Notes under the pieces: generated by a model
Database searches by the model: none
What the model saw: only the letters and a program-made list of their open reading frames with translations
What the model was told of the DNA's origin: nothing
Shown: piece after piece, positions 1 through 13,800 of the stretch
Numbering within the stretch: position 1 is the first letter of the stretch
Layout: each line of letters begins with the position of its first letter
Made by a program: the position numbers and the translations under genes
Assembly: GCF_954871325.1 (NCBI RefSeq)
Contig: NC_088775.1
Location: 32,961,561-33,025,560, forward strand
DNA: 64,000 nucleotides
Direction of reading: 5' to 3'
Source: Gordionus sp. m RMFG-2023
Taxonomy: Eukaryota; Nematomorpha; Gordioida; Chordodea; Parachordodidae

Positions 1-1000
1 GGAAGAAGCCCAAGTACTCTCATTTCTCGAACCCAACTTACCAGACAAAACGACTGCGTACAAACAGACTCAACAAATTTCAAATAACCCACAAGAGCTC
101 TTGGACCTACCACCCCGAGGTAGCCCAATTTAAGAGGGGAGGAGAATGCCGTATTTCCACAAAAAAAACACCTTTTTTTTTTAAAACATTGTATTTTGAT
201 TTTATATATATATTGATTTTTTTTGTGTGGTCATCCACCTGTTACAAATCCCCTTTTTTTATATGTCCACCACGTATTTTCAAAAGTTAGACGTAATTAA
301 ATCCGCTCTAAACCAGCGGTGCAGTGAATGCCGTTTTATTTATTTTATTGACTTAAGGTAGGATTTACCTTCGTTATTAAATCCGCTCTAAACCAGCGGT
401 GCGGCTAATGCCGTTTATTTATTTTATTGACTTAAGGTAGGGTTTACCTTCGTTATTAAATCCGCTCTAAACCAGCGGTGCGGCGAATACCGTCTTGGTT
501 TATTTTCGTAGGAATTAAGAATGAAATCGGCGCCGACGGCCGGGTAGCCGTATTTAAGAGGGGAGGAGTGTTATGTTCTACCTCCCCCTCCTTTGTCCCG
601 TACAACTTATTTCTTTTTTTTTCTACTTGTTTCTTTTGTTTTCCCATCTTCCTTTATTTTGTTATGAAATTGATATATTTTACCTTATTTTTATATTGCA
701 TTTGAAACTGGTTCTTACCAGTTTCATGAATGATTGTATCGCGATTAAATAACAACTTTTTTTTCCTTTTTGTTTTAAAAATTATAAAGGTTGAAAACAA
801 AACAACTTTTTGATCATTAATTATTTTCGTGTTTTTTTTTGTAAATTAATATATTTTTTTATGAAAACTGATTGTGCGTAGTTTTTAATTATTTTGTAAA
901 TTGTAACATTTTAACAATAAAGTTAAATTACTAAAATTACTCTGGATGATGACAAAGTTAAAAACCGGTCCCACGAATTCGGCCGATCCCTCACCTTATC
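1..1000 (+). mobile_element. Fossil 3' end of a Ty3-like LTR retroelement with long terminal repeat
   Basis: A purine tract, AAGAGGGGAGGAG, occurs near 132 and again near 556. The second copy is followed at 569 by TGTTATGTTCTACC, a typical Ty3/Gypsy LTR start. Between the two tracts lie three copies of an ~80-bp tandem repeat. The internal coding part is outside the window, and the right end of the LTR was not located. The family is inferred from the PPT-LTR arrangement only. It looks broken. Confidence 0.5.
296..530. repeat. Three tandem copies of an ~80-bp unit
   Basis: The motif ATTAAATCCGCTCTAAACCA begins at 296, 376 and 455. The first two copies continue through TTATTTTATTGACTTAAGG to TTTACCTTCGTT; the third diverges after about 30 bases. 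The array sits between two copies of a polypurine tract at the 3' end of the LTR fossil. Confidence 0.85.
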
Positions 1001-1464
1001 CCACGGTAGAACCGCTTGCGGTCGTGGCCTCAAACTCAACAAACCAATTAGATTGGGGATAAATGTTATTTATTAATTGTTTATTTCGTTATTTTTTGTA
1101 AAGTGTTTATTTTATTATTTTGGATTTTTTTGTCAATTTGCATATAAAAAAATGCGATTTCATAAGAAATAAAAAAAAAATTATACTTCTAAAAATATAC
1201 TTCAATTATATATATCAGGAATATAGGTGAAAAGGCCTAATAATTGGTCGACTCGTTTTTAGAAAATCAACAAAATAACGAATCAATCAATGGAATTTTA
1301 ATATAAGGCTTTTTTTTTAAATGAAAATCATCGTCTCCCTTTTTAGTTTTCTTAAGTTTGAAAAATATAGTTATTTTGGTGGCCATGATATAAAACGATT
1401 TATTTTGCTTTATAATTATAAGTTCGAAGAGAGAAAATATATAAAAATAAATTAACAGACAAAC

Positions 1465-1866
1465 CTCGTGAGACGCCAGGTCGGCTTCCAAGGCGGCTTG
1501 CTTTTTCAGGGCCGCTGCGAGATTGGCGTATCCTACTGCACCGCTGCCAGCCTCTTCCCCGGCGCCGGTATTACCAGGTTCAATCCCGGCCCGGACCTCC
1601 TCAAGCCAAAATTGTAAGTCCTTTAGGGCGGCCCCGAAGGAACGCTTCTTGTGGGCCTCTTTCAAAGCAGTGCTCTTGGCGCGTGACCGCGCAGTGAGGG
1701 CATCCCATTGCTGCCCAAGGGTGCGAAGGCGGTCTTCTACAGCCCCCTCCGAACCCCCGCAACGCCCGCGGGCTATTAGATTGGCCCCGGTAGCTACCAG
1801 GGCTTGCACTCTGTCTGCATTCACGGCGAGCTCGGCCTCGTAGGCTTGGTGTTTCTGGTGCTTGCG
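1465..1866 (-). CDS. alpha-Spec: alpha-spectrin exon 30 (residues 1598-1731), last in window
   Basis: Repeat 14 end and repeat 15: [54 protein letters not shown], matching SKHQKHQAFEAELAANADRI and CSGSEDAVQKRL. The A-B loop of repeat 15 carries an extra Gly/Ala/Glu-rich stretch (about 8-10 residues). The exon is strongly GC-rich. Acceptor ATAG, donor GAG|GTTTGT, phase 0. The next exon lies beyond the left edge. Confidence 0.96.
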
Positions 1867-4800
1867 CTATATTATATTTTAAAAGATTTAGGGCTTAATC
1901 ACATTGAATGCGTCAAAAAATCAAAGTTCTGGACCCAAATTCAGGTTATGAAATTTTAAATTCCATTTAGTAGAAATTTTGATAACAGGAACTTAATCAA
2001 AAATCGATTTTCTAAAAGTGGTCCAAACTTACCCCAGATCCATATTACCCCATGTTCGATATCTCTGAGAGCAAAAATAATGTTATTAACGTCAAGCCCC
2101 CAAGTTGTGAAGTCTATGATGCTGCGTTATTTTTACACTAATGTGTATGATTAATATTTTTATATTATTTAAAAATATATTTTTCCTATTTAAGATTGGA
2201 TCTAGGTAGAGTTGCGTAATCGGCTAAAAACTATGCCTAAGCCTAATAAGGCTAAGACTAAAAATCGGCTAAGCCTCAATATTTTATAATTTTTTTTTTA
2301 TCAATTTTGTAAAATTATCTATTTTTTATTAAATGAGGTTTTTTTAAAAAAATTTTTTAATAATATTTATATTAAACTTTTTTGATGTTATTTTATATAA
2401 TCTTTTTAATGATAATATTTTAATGTGACAATTGTCATAATCGTTATTTTTAAAGTTTTTTGATTATTTTTGACGAAAATAGAATAAAATAAGTATTGAT
2501 AACGTCTATAAATAAAATTTAGTGAAGATGTACCATAGAAAAGTGACAATTGTCATAATCGTTATTTTTAAAGTTTTTTTTAAATTTTTTTGACGAAAAT
2601 ATAAAAATTTAGTGAAGATGTACCATAGAAATCAATTGTCAAAATCATTATTTTCAAAGTTTTTTGACGAAAATATCAGAGACCTGCAGGCCCGGCCCTA
2701 AACCCGGCCCGGGACGTATTTTAAATTTTTTAAATAAACCCGGGCCGGGCCTAAAAAATTTTTTTAAACATATCCGGGCCGGGCCTAAAAAAATTTTTTT
2801 TAAATATATCCGGGCAGGGCCTAAGACTGTTAAACCCGGGCCGGGCCTTAATATTTTTTATAAAAATTTTTACATTATGAGTTAATGGTTATAAGATTAT
2901 ATTATATTATAGTTATGATTAATATAATATTGGGTGATGGTTAACACTACCTAACACCCACAGATCGATCTAATTATTAATTTCCTGCAAATTTATTCAA
3001 AGTATTAATATATTTTTTTATAATTCATATCTAAATTTTTACAAGATATTTTACCAAAACACAATCAAATAAAGGAATATCTTAAATAAGCCCCAATATT
3101 CAAGTATTATTAATATATTTTTTTATAATTCATATCTAAATTTTTAGAATATATTTTACCAAAACAATCAAATAAAGGAATATCACTTCTTGAAGTTTGT
3201 AATACCTTTCAAAGCGAAAAAGGAGAAATAAAATTGATTTTACTTAATATAAAGCATTTTTTAATTGAAAAATTTGTTTTACACAAGTATCATTTTATTT
3301 CTCTTTTTCCCTGTCTCAAATTCAAGCAATTACGTATGTTGTCAGGGCCAGATCGCAAGATGACGGAAAACTATATAAAAGATTATATTAAATTACAAGA
3401 GGCTCAGGAAGTAAATGAAATACCATAGACCAGTCAAATTACGACTGTTGTTAAACAAACTGAATCGTTTTATGACAAATGGGGCGATGGTAATTCTGGT
3501 AATATGTCAATACCCGATGATGAATATTATAATTACATAAATAAAAAAATAGATGAAACATTTAAGGTGGATAATTTGTTAGAGTGGTGGGCGGCTCATC
3601 AAAGCGAATTTCCAATAGCAAAATTGACAAACCGGGTATTGGCAATTCCTGCTTCTGTGAGCGGAATTTTTCCACTACTGGGAGAATTCTTGAAGAAAGA
3701 AGAAGTAATCTTCAAGATATGCTTCTCTTTCTTCATGATAATTTGTGAATTTTTATATCTTTCTTGAGTATAGGGTTTCGTCAATCATGCTGGTTTTTTA
3801 CTTTGCAAACTGTCAAATATTTATTGCATTTATTATATTTACCTCGAGTCATGAAAGTTTTTAATCCAACATTTTTCATTATCTTTTTTTACAATATTAT
3901 ATATTACAATTATCTTCTTTTGTTAAAAATTTATATTATAAAATAAATTATATTAATATTGTGCAATTAGATTATATTTTCAAAATACTATTTATTATAC
4001 ATGTATTTTTTTAAATAGCGATTTCCCAAAATATTTTCCATTTTTATAAATTAAATATTCGTTTTATTTATTTTAAATGCAATATAAAATATTATATATG
4101 CTCAAAATATTATTACCAATTTTATGAATTTTAGTTTTATTTTTATAAATGCAATATAAAATATAGTATATGCTCAAAATATCATTTTTATAAATAACAG
4201 TTTTATAATTTTTATAAATTCAATATAATTTTCTCAAAATATTAGCTTTTTACATGTATTTTTTAAATAATAAGCGATAATACTCGCTGAAAAATAAGGT
4301 AAAATACCTCATAGGTGAATTTTTGTATACACCAGGTCGAATATAATTTTAAAAAATTCCGAGCCGTGAAATTTTTTTTTAAAAATATCCGGGCAGGGCC
4401 TTAAATTTTTAAATCCGGGCCGGGCCGTAAAAAATTTTTTAAAAAAATATGCGGGCCGGGCCGGGCCTAAAAAATTTAAAACAGAGCCGGGCCGTGCAAA
4501 TGGTACCTCTGCAGGTCTCTGGAAAATGTTAAAATAAGTTAGTGAAGATGTACCAAAGTGACAATTGTCATAATCGTAGTTTTTAAAGTTTTTTGACGTA
4601 AATAGGCTAAAATAAGTATTGATAATATGTTAAAATAAAAATTTAGTGAAGATGTATCATAGATAAGGAACACTTTTCATAATCGTTATTTTTAAGTTTT
4701 TTGAAGCAAATGGGTTAAGTGCTATAATTAATTTTATAGGTTAAGAAATTAAAATACAAATATTTATTTTTTGTTAAGCTAAAGATAATTTGATTAATAA

Positions 4801-7800
4801 ATAATCAATTATTAACTCGACATTTTTTTTCTATTTTTTCATAAAATTTGATGTAAATATTAATAGATTTTTTTATTAAATTTTTTTAAAGGTGATTTTT
4901 ATTCATATTATGTGTTGTTTAAGTATTCTTAAATGTGGTTTTTGTAAATAATTAATTTATGAGATAGCAGAAGAGGTGTTATTTGCATGACCATAATTTT
5001 TTAAATAAAATTTCGTCCCGGTTCCTTTTTTTAAAAAAAAATTAGGCCTAGCCAAAATTTTTAGTCCTGTATTTTTTAATGTTGTTTTATGTTAAATATG
5101 TTATCAATACTTATTTTAGCCTATTTACGTCAAAAAAATTCAAAAAACTTTAAAAACTACGACTATGACAATTGTCACTTATCTATGATACATCTTTACT
5201 AAATTTTTATTTAAACATGTTATCAATACTTAGTTTAGCCCATTTACGTCAAAAAAATTTAAAAAACTTTAAAAATAACGATTATGACAATTGTCACTTT
5301 TCTACGGTACATCTTCACTAAATTTAATTTAAACATGTTATCAATACTTATTTTAATATTTTTCGTCAAAAAAATTAAAAATTAAGATTATGACAATTGT
5401 CACTTATCAATGATACATCTTCACTAAATTTTATTTAAACATGTTATCAATACTTATTTTAACATATTTTCGTCAAAAAAATTTAAAAAACCTTAAAAAT
5501 AACGATTATGATAATTGTCATTTTTATACGGTACATCTTCACTAAATTTAATTTAAACATGTTATCAATACTTATTTAAACATATTTTCGTCAAAAAAAT
5601 TCAAAAAACTTTAAAAATAACGATTATGACAATTGTCACTTTTCTATGGTACATCTTCACTAAATTTTTATTTAAACATGTTATCAATACTTATTTTAAT
5701 CTATTTTCGTTAAAAAAATTTAAAAAAACTTTAAATAACGATTATGACAATTGTCACTTTTTTATGGTACATCTTTACTAAATTTTCATTTAAACATGTT
5801 ATTAATACCAGGGTTGGGCAGTATCGCGGATATTTGTATCTAAGATACAAGATACTTTTATATCTTGTATCTTTTTTAAAATTTTGTAAAGTATCTTGTA
5901 TCCAGTATCTAAGATACATATTATTTAAAAGTATTTGTATCTTAATCAACTTTGTATTCAAAAAGATACAGATACTTTAAAAAAAATTATATTGGTTAAT
6001 TTAAATAGTATTAAAATTTAAAATGATATTGTTTTAAGATTTAAATGAAAAATTTAATCAAAATTTAGATATTTTAAGATAATTTTTGATATATGACGTT
6101 GGTCGTCATATAGCAATTTGCTAACAATTAGAACTACCATATTTAAATCGTTTTATATCTGTCTATTTTAAAATTATGGAATAAGAAAATAGAATAATAT
6201 GATCTTCGTCTTCAGATGATTCTTCAACCGAAAATTATAACAATAAATTTAAACTAAGCATACTTAATGGCAAATTTTTTGAAGTACTTCAAGATGATCA
6301 TAATAAGGAAATTCATCGTGACTTTGGTATTGACGAAAAAGTTATAGCAACTGTTACAGATAATGGCTCTAACTTTAAGAAAGCTTTCAAGGAGTTTGGA
6401 TATTCTATGGAAGCTGTAGAGAATGACTTTGACATCAATGATGATGAATGTATAGAATTCGAAATCATTGAAAGTATTATTTAATACTTCTTTAAAATTT
6501 ATTATGATATTGTAAATTTAGTAAAAAATTTTATTCAAATAAAATTATTTATTTGATTATTTAAGGGTCTAAAGAAGCCTCAATAACATTGCCTCAACAC
6601 ATTCGTTGTTTGTGCCATACGATAAGTCTAATTGCCACAACAGATGTCGAGAGAGATATTAAGGATTCTCCTAACATTTCTAAAATTCATCATCCTGCAA
6701 TAGCTAAATGTACTAAGCTATGGAATGCAAATAATAGGCAAAACTGCAGAACTTATCAAAGCAGTTTTAGGAAAACAATTAGTTACACCTTGTTGCACTT
6801 GATGGAATAGTTTGTATGATAGTCTTCATTAAAATTTAAAGGCGAACTTCCTAAATTATGTCAAAAACTAGAATTTCCTAAATTAAGAGATATTGAAATT
6901 CAATATTTAGAAGAATATTGCAATATAATGGTCCCATTGGCTATAGCGATTGACAAAATACAGAGTGAAATCAACTGCTATTATGGAGAATCAGCTCCAA
7001 TTTTAAATGTCGTTAAAAAAAATTTAATTCAAACCAATCTACAATTTTGCAAACCATTAGCTATTGCCATAGAAAATTATTTAAATAAAAGATTTAAAAA
7101 TATATATGATTTTGATAACAATTTTAAAAGTGCATTTTTGGCAACTATTTCTCATCCCTATTTTAAAAATCGTTGGATTGATGGTGAAAAAGAAAAAAAT
7201 ACCTTCATGATTTGGTTACATGAAATTTTAATTGTTTTTAAAAATAATATTGAAATTAATACTTCAACAAATCTTCAATTGATGAAGATGATGATTACTT
7301 TTGCCTTAAAAGTACCACATCCAATTCTAATAATTCAATAAATGATATTGAAATAGAGGTCCTAAATTATATGAAAGATGACAGGCGGAGTATAAATATG
7401 TTAAATAGTTATAAATATATAAAAGAAATATTTATTAAATATAACACAATATTACCCTCCTCAGCCCCCTTTGAAAGATTATTTAGCCTTGCTAATATGG
7501 TTAATAGACCAAATCGTCAAAGATTAAGCGATAAATCATTTGAAAAATTAATAATATTAAAAAATAATGCTGATATATAATGCTGATATATAATGCTGAT
7601 ATATAATGCTGATTTATTATTATTTACTAATTATATAATTATTAAATGGAATATCGCATTATCTTTTAATTTGTTATTTTCTACAATTTATTTTAAATAT
7701 TTTTTTATAAATTTATATTATAAATAAGAAAATAAAGCTTTATACATTTTGATTTTGACTATTTAAAGTTTTTTTAAAAAGTAACTTGTATCTTAGATAC

Positions 7801-10800
7801 TTTTTTTTAAAAAAATACAAGTATCTTGTATCTTATATCTTATTGAAATTTTTCTAAAGTATCTTGTATCTTAAATACAAAATTTAATAAAGTATCTGTA
7901 TCTGTATCCGAATACAATTTTCTGAAAATTTGCCCAACCCTGATTAATACTTATTTTAATCTATTTTGGTCAAAAAAAATCAGAAAACTTTAAAAATAAC
8001 GATTATGACAATTGTCACTTTTTTAAGGTAAATCTTCACTAAATTTTATTTAAATATGTTATGAATACTTATTTTAACATATATTCGTCAAAAAAATTCA
8101 AAAAACTTTAAAAATAACGATTATGACAATTGTCACATTAAAATATTATCCTTAAAAAAATTATATAAAATAACATCAAAAAAGTTTAATATAAATATTT
8201 TTAAAAAATTATTTTAAAAAAACACCTCATTTAATAAAAAATAGATAATTTTACAAAATTGATAAAAAAAAATTATAAAAGATTTCACCTAAAAGATTGT
8301 TTTTTTATCTAATAAAATTTACAATATAATTCCTCAATAAAGATTTATTTAAAAAGAAGATTGTGAAAATCACTAATATATTATATTAAAAAGAATATTA
8401 CATTTTTACAATAGCAGGATATTATTTTTTTTTATTAAAAAACATTAAATAAATAAATTTATTTTCATTTCAAAATAAAACAATATAAATAAAAAATATT
8501 AAATCATATCATGTTTATTTGTTGATAATAATAAAATATAAAAATAAATTATTTTACTAAAATAAATAAATAATAATTAATGCTAGGCATCGATGCAGAA
8601 TTTTTGACTAATTTATTTTAGCCAATTTTTAGGCTTAGCCGATATATTCACCTAAAATCTCGGCTAAGCCGTTTTATAGTCGGCTAAAATTAGCCGATTA
8701 CGCAACACTAGATCTAGGCAAGTATATTAATGTAGACTATACTATTGTTTTTTTATTCATTCTATGTTAATAAGCAGAATCTAGTATAAACCTAAATTAG
8801 GCAAGATAAGATTTTTAAAAAAAGGAAAAGCGAAAAGAAGAATAAGAGAAAATACAATAACAAAGAGATAAAAATCGTCGCGTGTGTTAATTAATTTTGT
8901 GACCACATATTGAATCCTCTAATGAAAAGTTATCACTATGGCCTGTGGCCACTATCTTCTTTTTATTGAAAAGTGTGTATTTACAAACATTATGAAACCA
9001 TAAATATTTTAGCATTCATGTCAAACCCACTTCCTTTTGAAAGGTGGTATGGAAACTGGGATATTCAACATAACCTAACCTTATATGAGAATTTTGTCCA
9101 GCCATTCTATATTGTAAATTACGGAGAAGAAACATTTTTTCTTCCACAGACCGCAAATTGTTTAATTTCAATAAGATCGTTTTTCTAAATTGATAATCAC
9201 CATTTATATACACATCTCGTAGATATTATAATTATAAACTTATAGTGATTGAGAACAGGTCTAACAAGATCGAACAAGATCATATCCAATTATGACCAAA
9301 ATAAACCTACCATAAATAAGATGTATATAATGATTAAATGAGACTTAGAAATGATGAAAACTGTTTTAAAAAATCCTCAGAATATTATTTATCTGTTAAA
9401 TTATTCGTCGACATTTTGCAATTGATGCTGAGACATTTGTTAAATCGCTTGCACATACATTCTATCTTCTCATATAATTAAGATCTAAGGTTAAAAAAAG
9501 GGCACTTAAATTTAAAGCTAACTTAGTACATGTAGTTTAAAATCATGCAACATCCCATATAATCCAATATATTTATATTAACTTCAATAGATGTAGGGTC
9601 TACGAGCAGGAGCGAGGGTTCCGTCCCACTACCGGCTACTGTGGCGGCCTTTTCGGCTAACCAAGTCTCGATTTCATCAGCATCGCGGCTAAACTGTTGT
9701 AGGGTGCGGCATTCGTTCAACTCGGCCCGCTTGTGGATCAGGGCTCGTTTAAGTGAGGCCCAGCGATTGAGTACATCGCGACGGCGCCTATCTACCGCGG
9801 GACCATCATAGTGGCCAAGTGAAACAAGATGGTCAGCAAAGTGCTCCAGGTTAGCCATCTTTTCTTCCTGTTAACATAAAAAGGACAATGAACATTAAAA
9901 TATTACTTTTTAATTTTATCATTGGTTCCTTTTAGTTTATCCCCTTACAATTTTTTATTTCATTTACTCCATTCATTTAACTTCCTTTAAAATCTCTCCA
10001 GATTACAACAAACCTGGACGTTGATAGCCTTGTCAAAATCTTCGTGCTTCTTAATTAGTGATTCGACAGCGTCGGCCATGTTGGCGTCCTCTTCCGCGGC
10101 GGAGGTAGTGGATGACTTGAGGAAAGTCTCACGCGATGTCATCCAATTCTCGGCAAGCTCGCAGTCGCGGAAAAAAAGCTGACTCTCCAGGCATTGGTCT
10201 AAAATCTGACGTTTTTTAAGCCATTCCCTGTGAATCAAATGATAATTAGCATAAGAATAAAATTAGATTGAAAAATCAATAAATTGAATTAGAACCTATG
10301 TATAACATATTTCACTTTTAATAGTTATTAAAAAAAATAGTACTTCTTAAAAACAAAAATAAGATGACGGGAATATAACTGTTTAAAATATACACATTTA
10401 TAGGAATGTTAAATAACTGTTCAAGAGTTTTGCGAGATCCCTCAAGACTTCTGAGGGCGCTCTCGATGGAGGGTGATTCATAATGGGAGCGGTGGAGCAG
10501 TTTGTTACCGAAAACATTGTAAGCGTCGAAAGCAGGCTGTCTGGCCTCTATTTGGTTCCTGTAATCCTGTTAAGTAATAAAGTTGATATTTGAGATGAGA
10601 TTTATATTATATTCAGAGGGTAAGAAAATAGGAGGTTCAAAATTTGAGTGATTTCACGTCTATATCAAAAAATTGATAAAAATTATAATATCACTCTTAA
10701 AAATATTAAGATTCAAAATTAAATACTAAAATCCATGAGTACGATTAGATTTCAAGCTAACGAAATTATAATCTCATAGATCTTAATCCTTTTATTCATT

Positions 10801-13800
10801 TTTCTTTGAAAATCCGGTACTGTTTGGGATTAAAATGTAGCTACTACTATTGATTGCTAACATTAGGAGATAAATTTATTTTATTATTTTTTTAAGAAAG
10901 TCCTAAACTAACCATATGTTTTTCAAGCAACATTTCGGCGGCTGTCACGTCATTGACAGGTTCAAACGCGGAAAATTGATTCTTCATGTGGTTGATCCAT
11001 GAATTAAGATCGCTTTAAAAAAATATGATAGAATAAAATACATATCAAGTTTTTTTTAAATGACTGGTGTGATATTTTATTAACACCTAAATTGTAAAAT
11101 CTATTATAATTAGTGTTGCGTACTTAATTTTAGCCGACTATAAAACGGCTTAGCCGAGATTTTAGGTAAATAAATTGGCTAAGCCAAATTAAGCTAAGTC
11201 TAAAAATCGGCTAAGCCTAAAAATCGGTTAAGCCTAAAAATGGGCTATGCCTAAAAATTGGCTAAGCCTAAAAATTGGCTAAGCCTAAAAATTGGCTAAG
11301 CCTAAAAATTGGCTAAGCCTAAAAATTGGCTAAGCCTAAAAATTGGCTATAATAAAGTCAAAAATTCTGCATCGATGCCTAGCATTAATTATTTTTATTT
11401 ATTTTAGTAAAATAATTTATTTTATTTAATGTAAATATTTTATTAAAATCAACAAATAAACATATGATTGAATATTTTTTATTTATATTGTTATATTTTG
11501 AAATGAAAATAATTTATTAGTGATTTTCACAATCTTCTTTGTAAATACATCTTTTATTGAGAAATTATATTGTAAATTTTATTAGATAAAAAAACAATCT
11601 TTTAGGTGAAATCTTTTTTAATTACTTTTTATCTATTTTTTTTTAAATGAGGTGTTTTTTTAAAAAAATATTTATATTAAACTTTTTTGATGTTATTTTA
11701 TATGATCTTTTTAAGGATAATATTTTAATGTGACAATTGTCATAATCGTTATTTTCAAAGTTTTTTGAATTTTTTTGACGAAAATATGTAAAAATAATTA
11801 TTGATAACATGTTTAAATAAAATTTAGTGAAGATGTACCGTAGAAAAGTGACAATTGTTATAATCGTTATTTTTAAAGTTTTTTGATTATTTTTGACGAA
11901 AATAGATTAAAATAAGTATTGATAACATGTTTAAAATTTAGTTAAGATGTACCGTAGAAAAGTGACAATTGTCATAATCGTTATTTTTAAAGTTTTTTGA
12001 ATTTCTTTGACGAAAATAGATTAAAATAAGTATTGATAACATGTTTATATAAAAATTTAGTGAAGATGTACCATAGAAAAGTGACAATTGTCATAATCGT
12101 TATTTTTAAAGTTTTTTGAATTTTTTTGACGAAAATATGTTTAAATACGTATTGATAACATGTTTAAATTAAATTTAGTGAAGATGTACCGTAAAAAAGT
12201 GACAATTGTCATAATCGTTATTTTTAAAGTCTATTTAATTTTTTTGATGAAAATATGTTAAAATAAGTATTGATAACATGTTTAAATAAAATTTAGTGAA
12301 GATGGACCATAGATAAATGACAATTGTCATAATCGTAGTTTTTAAAGTTTTTTGACGTAAATAGGCTAAAATAAGTATTGATAACATATTTAACATAAAA
12401 CAACAATAAAAAAATGCAGGACGGGCCGGCACTGAATATATAAAGTACGGACTAAAAATCCTGGCCAGGCCTAATTATTTTTAAAAAAAGGAGCCGGGAA
12501 GAAATTTTATTTTAAAAATTAGGGTCATGCAAATAACACCTCTACTGCTACCTCATAAATTGATTATTTACAAAAACCACATTTAAAAATTCATAAACAA
12601 CACTTAATATGAATAAAAATCACCTTTAAGAATATTTAATAAAAAAAATTTATTAATATTTACATCAAACTTTATGGAAAAATAAAAATGTCGAGGATTA
12701 TTTATCAATCAAATTATCTTTAACTTAAAAAAAAAATATTTGTATTTTAATTTCTTAACCTATAAAATTAATTATAGCACTAATTTTAACCCATTTTCTT
12801 CAAAAAATTTTAAAAATAACGATTATGACAATTGTCGATTATCTAGAGTACATCTTCACTAAATTTTATTTAAACATCTTATCAATACTTATTTTAGCCT
12901 ATTTACGTCAAAAAAATTCAAAAAACTTTAAAATCTACGATTATGACAATTGTCACCTATATATGGTACATCTTTACTAAATTTTATTTAAACATGTTAT
13001 CAATACTTATTTTAATCTATTTTCGTCAAAAAAAATTAAAAAACTTTAAAAATAACGATTATGACAATTGTCACTTTTCCACGGTACATCTTCACTAAAT
13101 TTTATTTAAACATGTTATCAACACTTATTTTAATCTATTTTCGTCAAAAAAATCTAAAAATTTTAAAAATAACGATTATGACCATTGTCACTTTTCTATG
13201 GTACATCTTCACTAAATTTTATTTAAACATGTTATCAATACTTATTTTAATCTATTTTCGTCAAAAAAAATCAAAAAACTTTAAAAATAACGATTATATG
13301 ACAATTGTCAAATTAAAATATTATCCTTAAAAAGATCATATAAAATAACATCAAAAAAGTTTAATATAAATATTTTTTAAAAATTATTTTAAAAAAAACA
13401 TCTCATTTAATAAAAAATAGATAATTTTACAAAATTGATAAAAAAAAAAATTATAAAAGATTTCACCTAAAAGATTGTTTTTTTATCTAATAAAATTTAC
13501 AATATAATTCCTCAATAAAAGATGTATTTACAAAGAAGATTGTGAAAATCACTAATATATTATATTAAAAAGGATATTACATTTTTACAATAGCAGCATA
13601 TTATTTTTTTTATTAAACAAAATATAACAATATAAATAAAATATATTAAATCATATCATGTTTATTTGTTGATAATAATAAAATATTTACATTAAATATA
13701 AATAAAATAAATTGTTTTACTAAAATAAATAAATAATAATTAATACTAGCATCGATGCAGAATTTTTGACTAATTTATTTTAGTCAATTTTTAGGCTTAG

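Larger units (their letters stand above)
2207..8710 (+). mobile_element. Fold-back-like hAT element, copy 1, with two nested hATs
   Basis: Ends are TAGAGTTGCGTAATCGGCTA and the inverse of TAGTGTTGCGTAATCGGCTA, flanked by a perfect 8-bp duplication GATCTAGG (2199-2206, 8711-8718). Behind the ends lie subterminal GGCTAAGCC words, an AT-rich segment, then arrays of a ~118-bp unit marked by the palindrome GACAATTGTC. Units run one way on the left (2427, 2545, 4560) and the opposite way on the right (5167, 5286 and further to about 8127), around a central loop of ~400 bp. Removing the two inserted hATs leaves about 2.5 kb. No transposase frame was seen, so it is non-autonomous. hAT is inferred from the 8-bp duplication and TAG-N-G ends. 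Confidence 0.85.

Noticed and set aside
1523-1843. Plus-strand open frame of 106 codons, Pro/Ala/Ser-rich
   Set aside because: Antisense to GC-rich spectrin exon 30; no independent support.
5801-7950. Organellar or bacterial origin of the AT-rich sequence
   Set aside because: Spliced spectrin exons and eukaryotic hAT, piggyBac and LINE elements show that this is a nuclear animal genome.
11160-13320. CRISPR-like array because of regular 118-bp and 16-bp repeats
   Set aside because: The repeats are contiguous tandem units without unique spacers, inside a transposon with target duplications.
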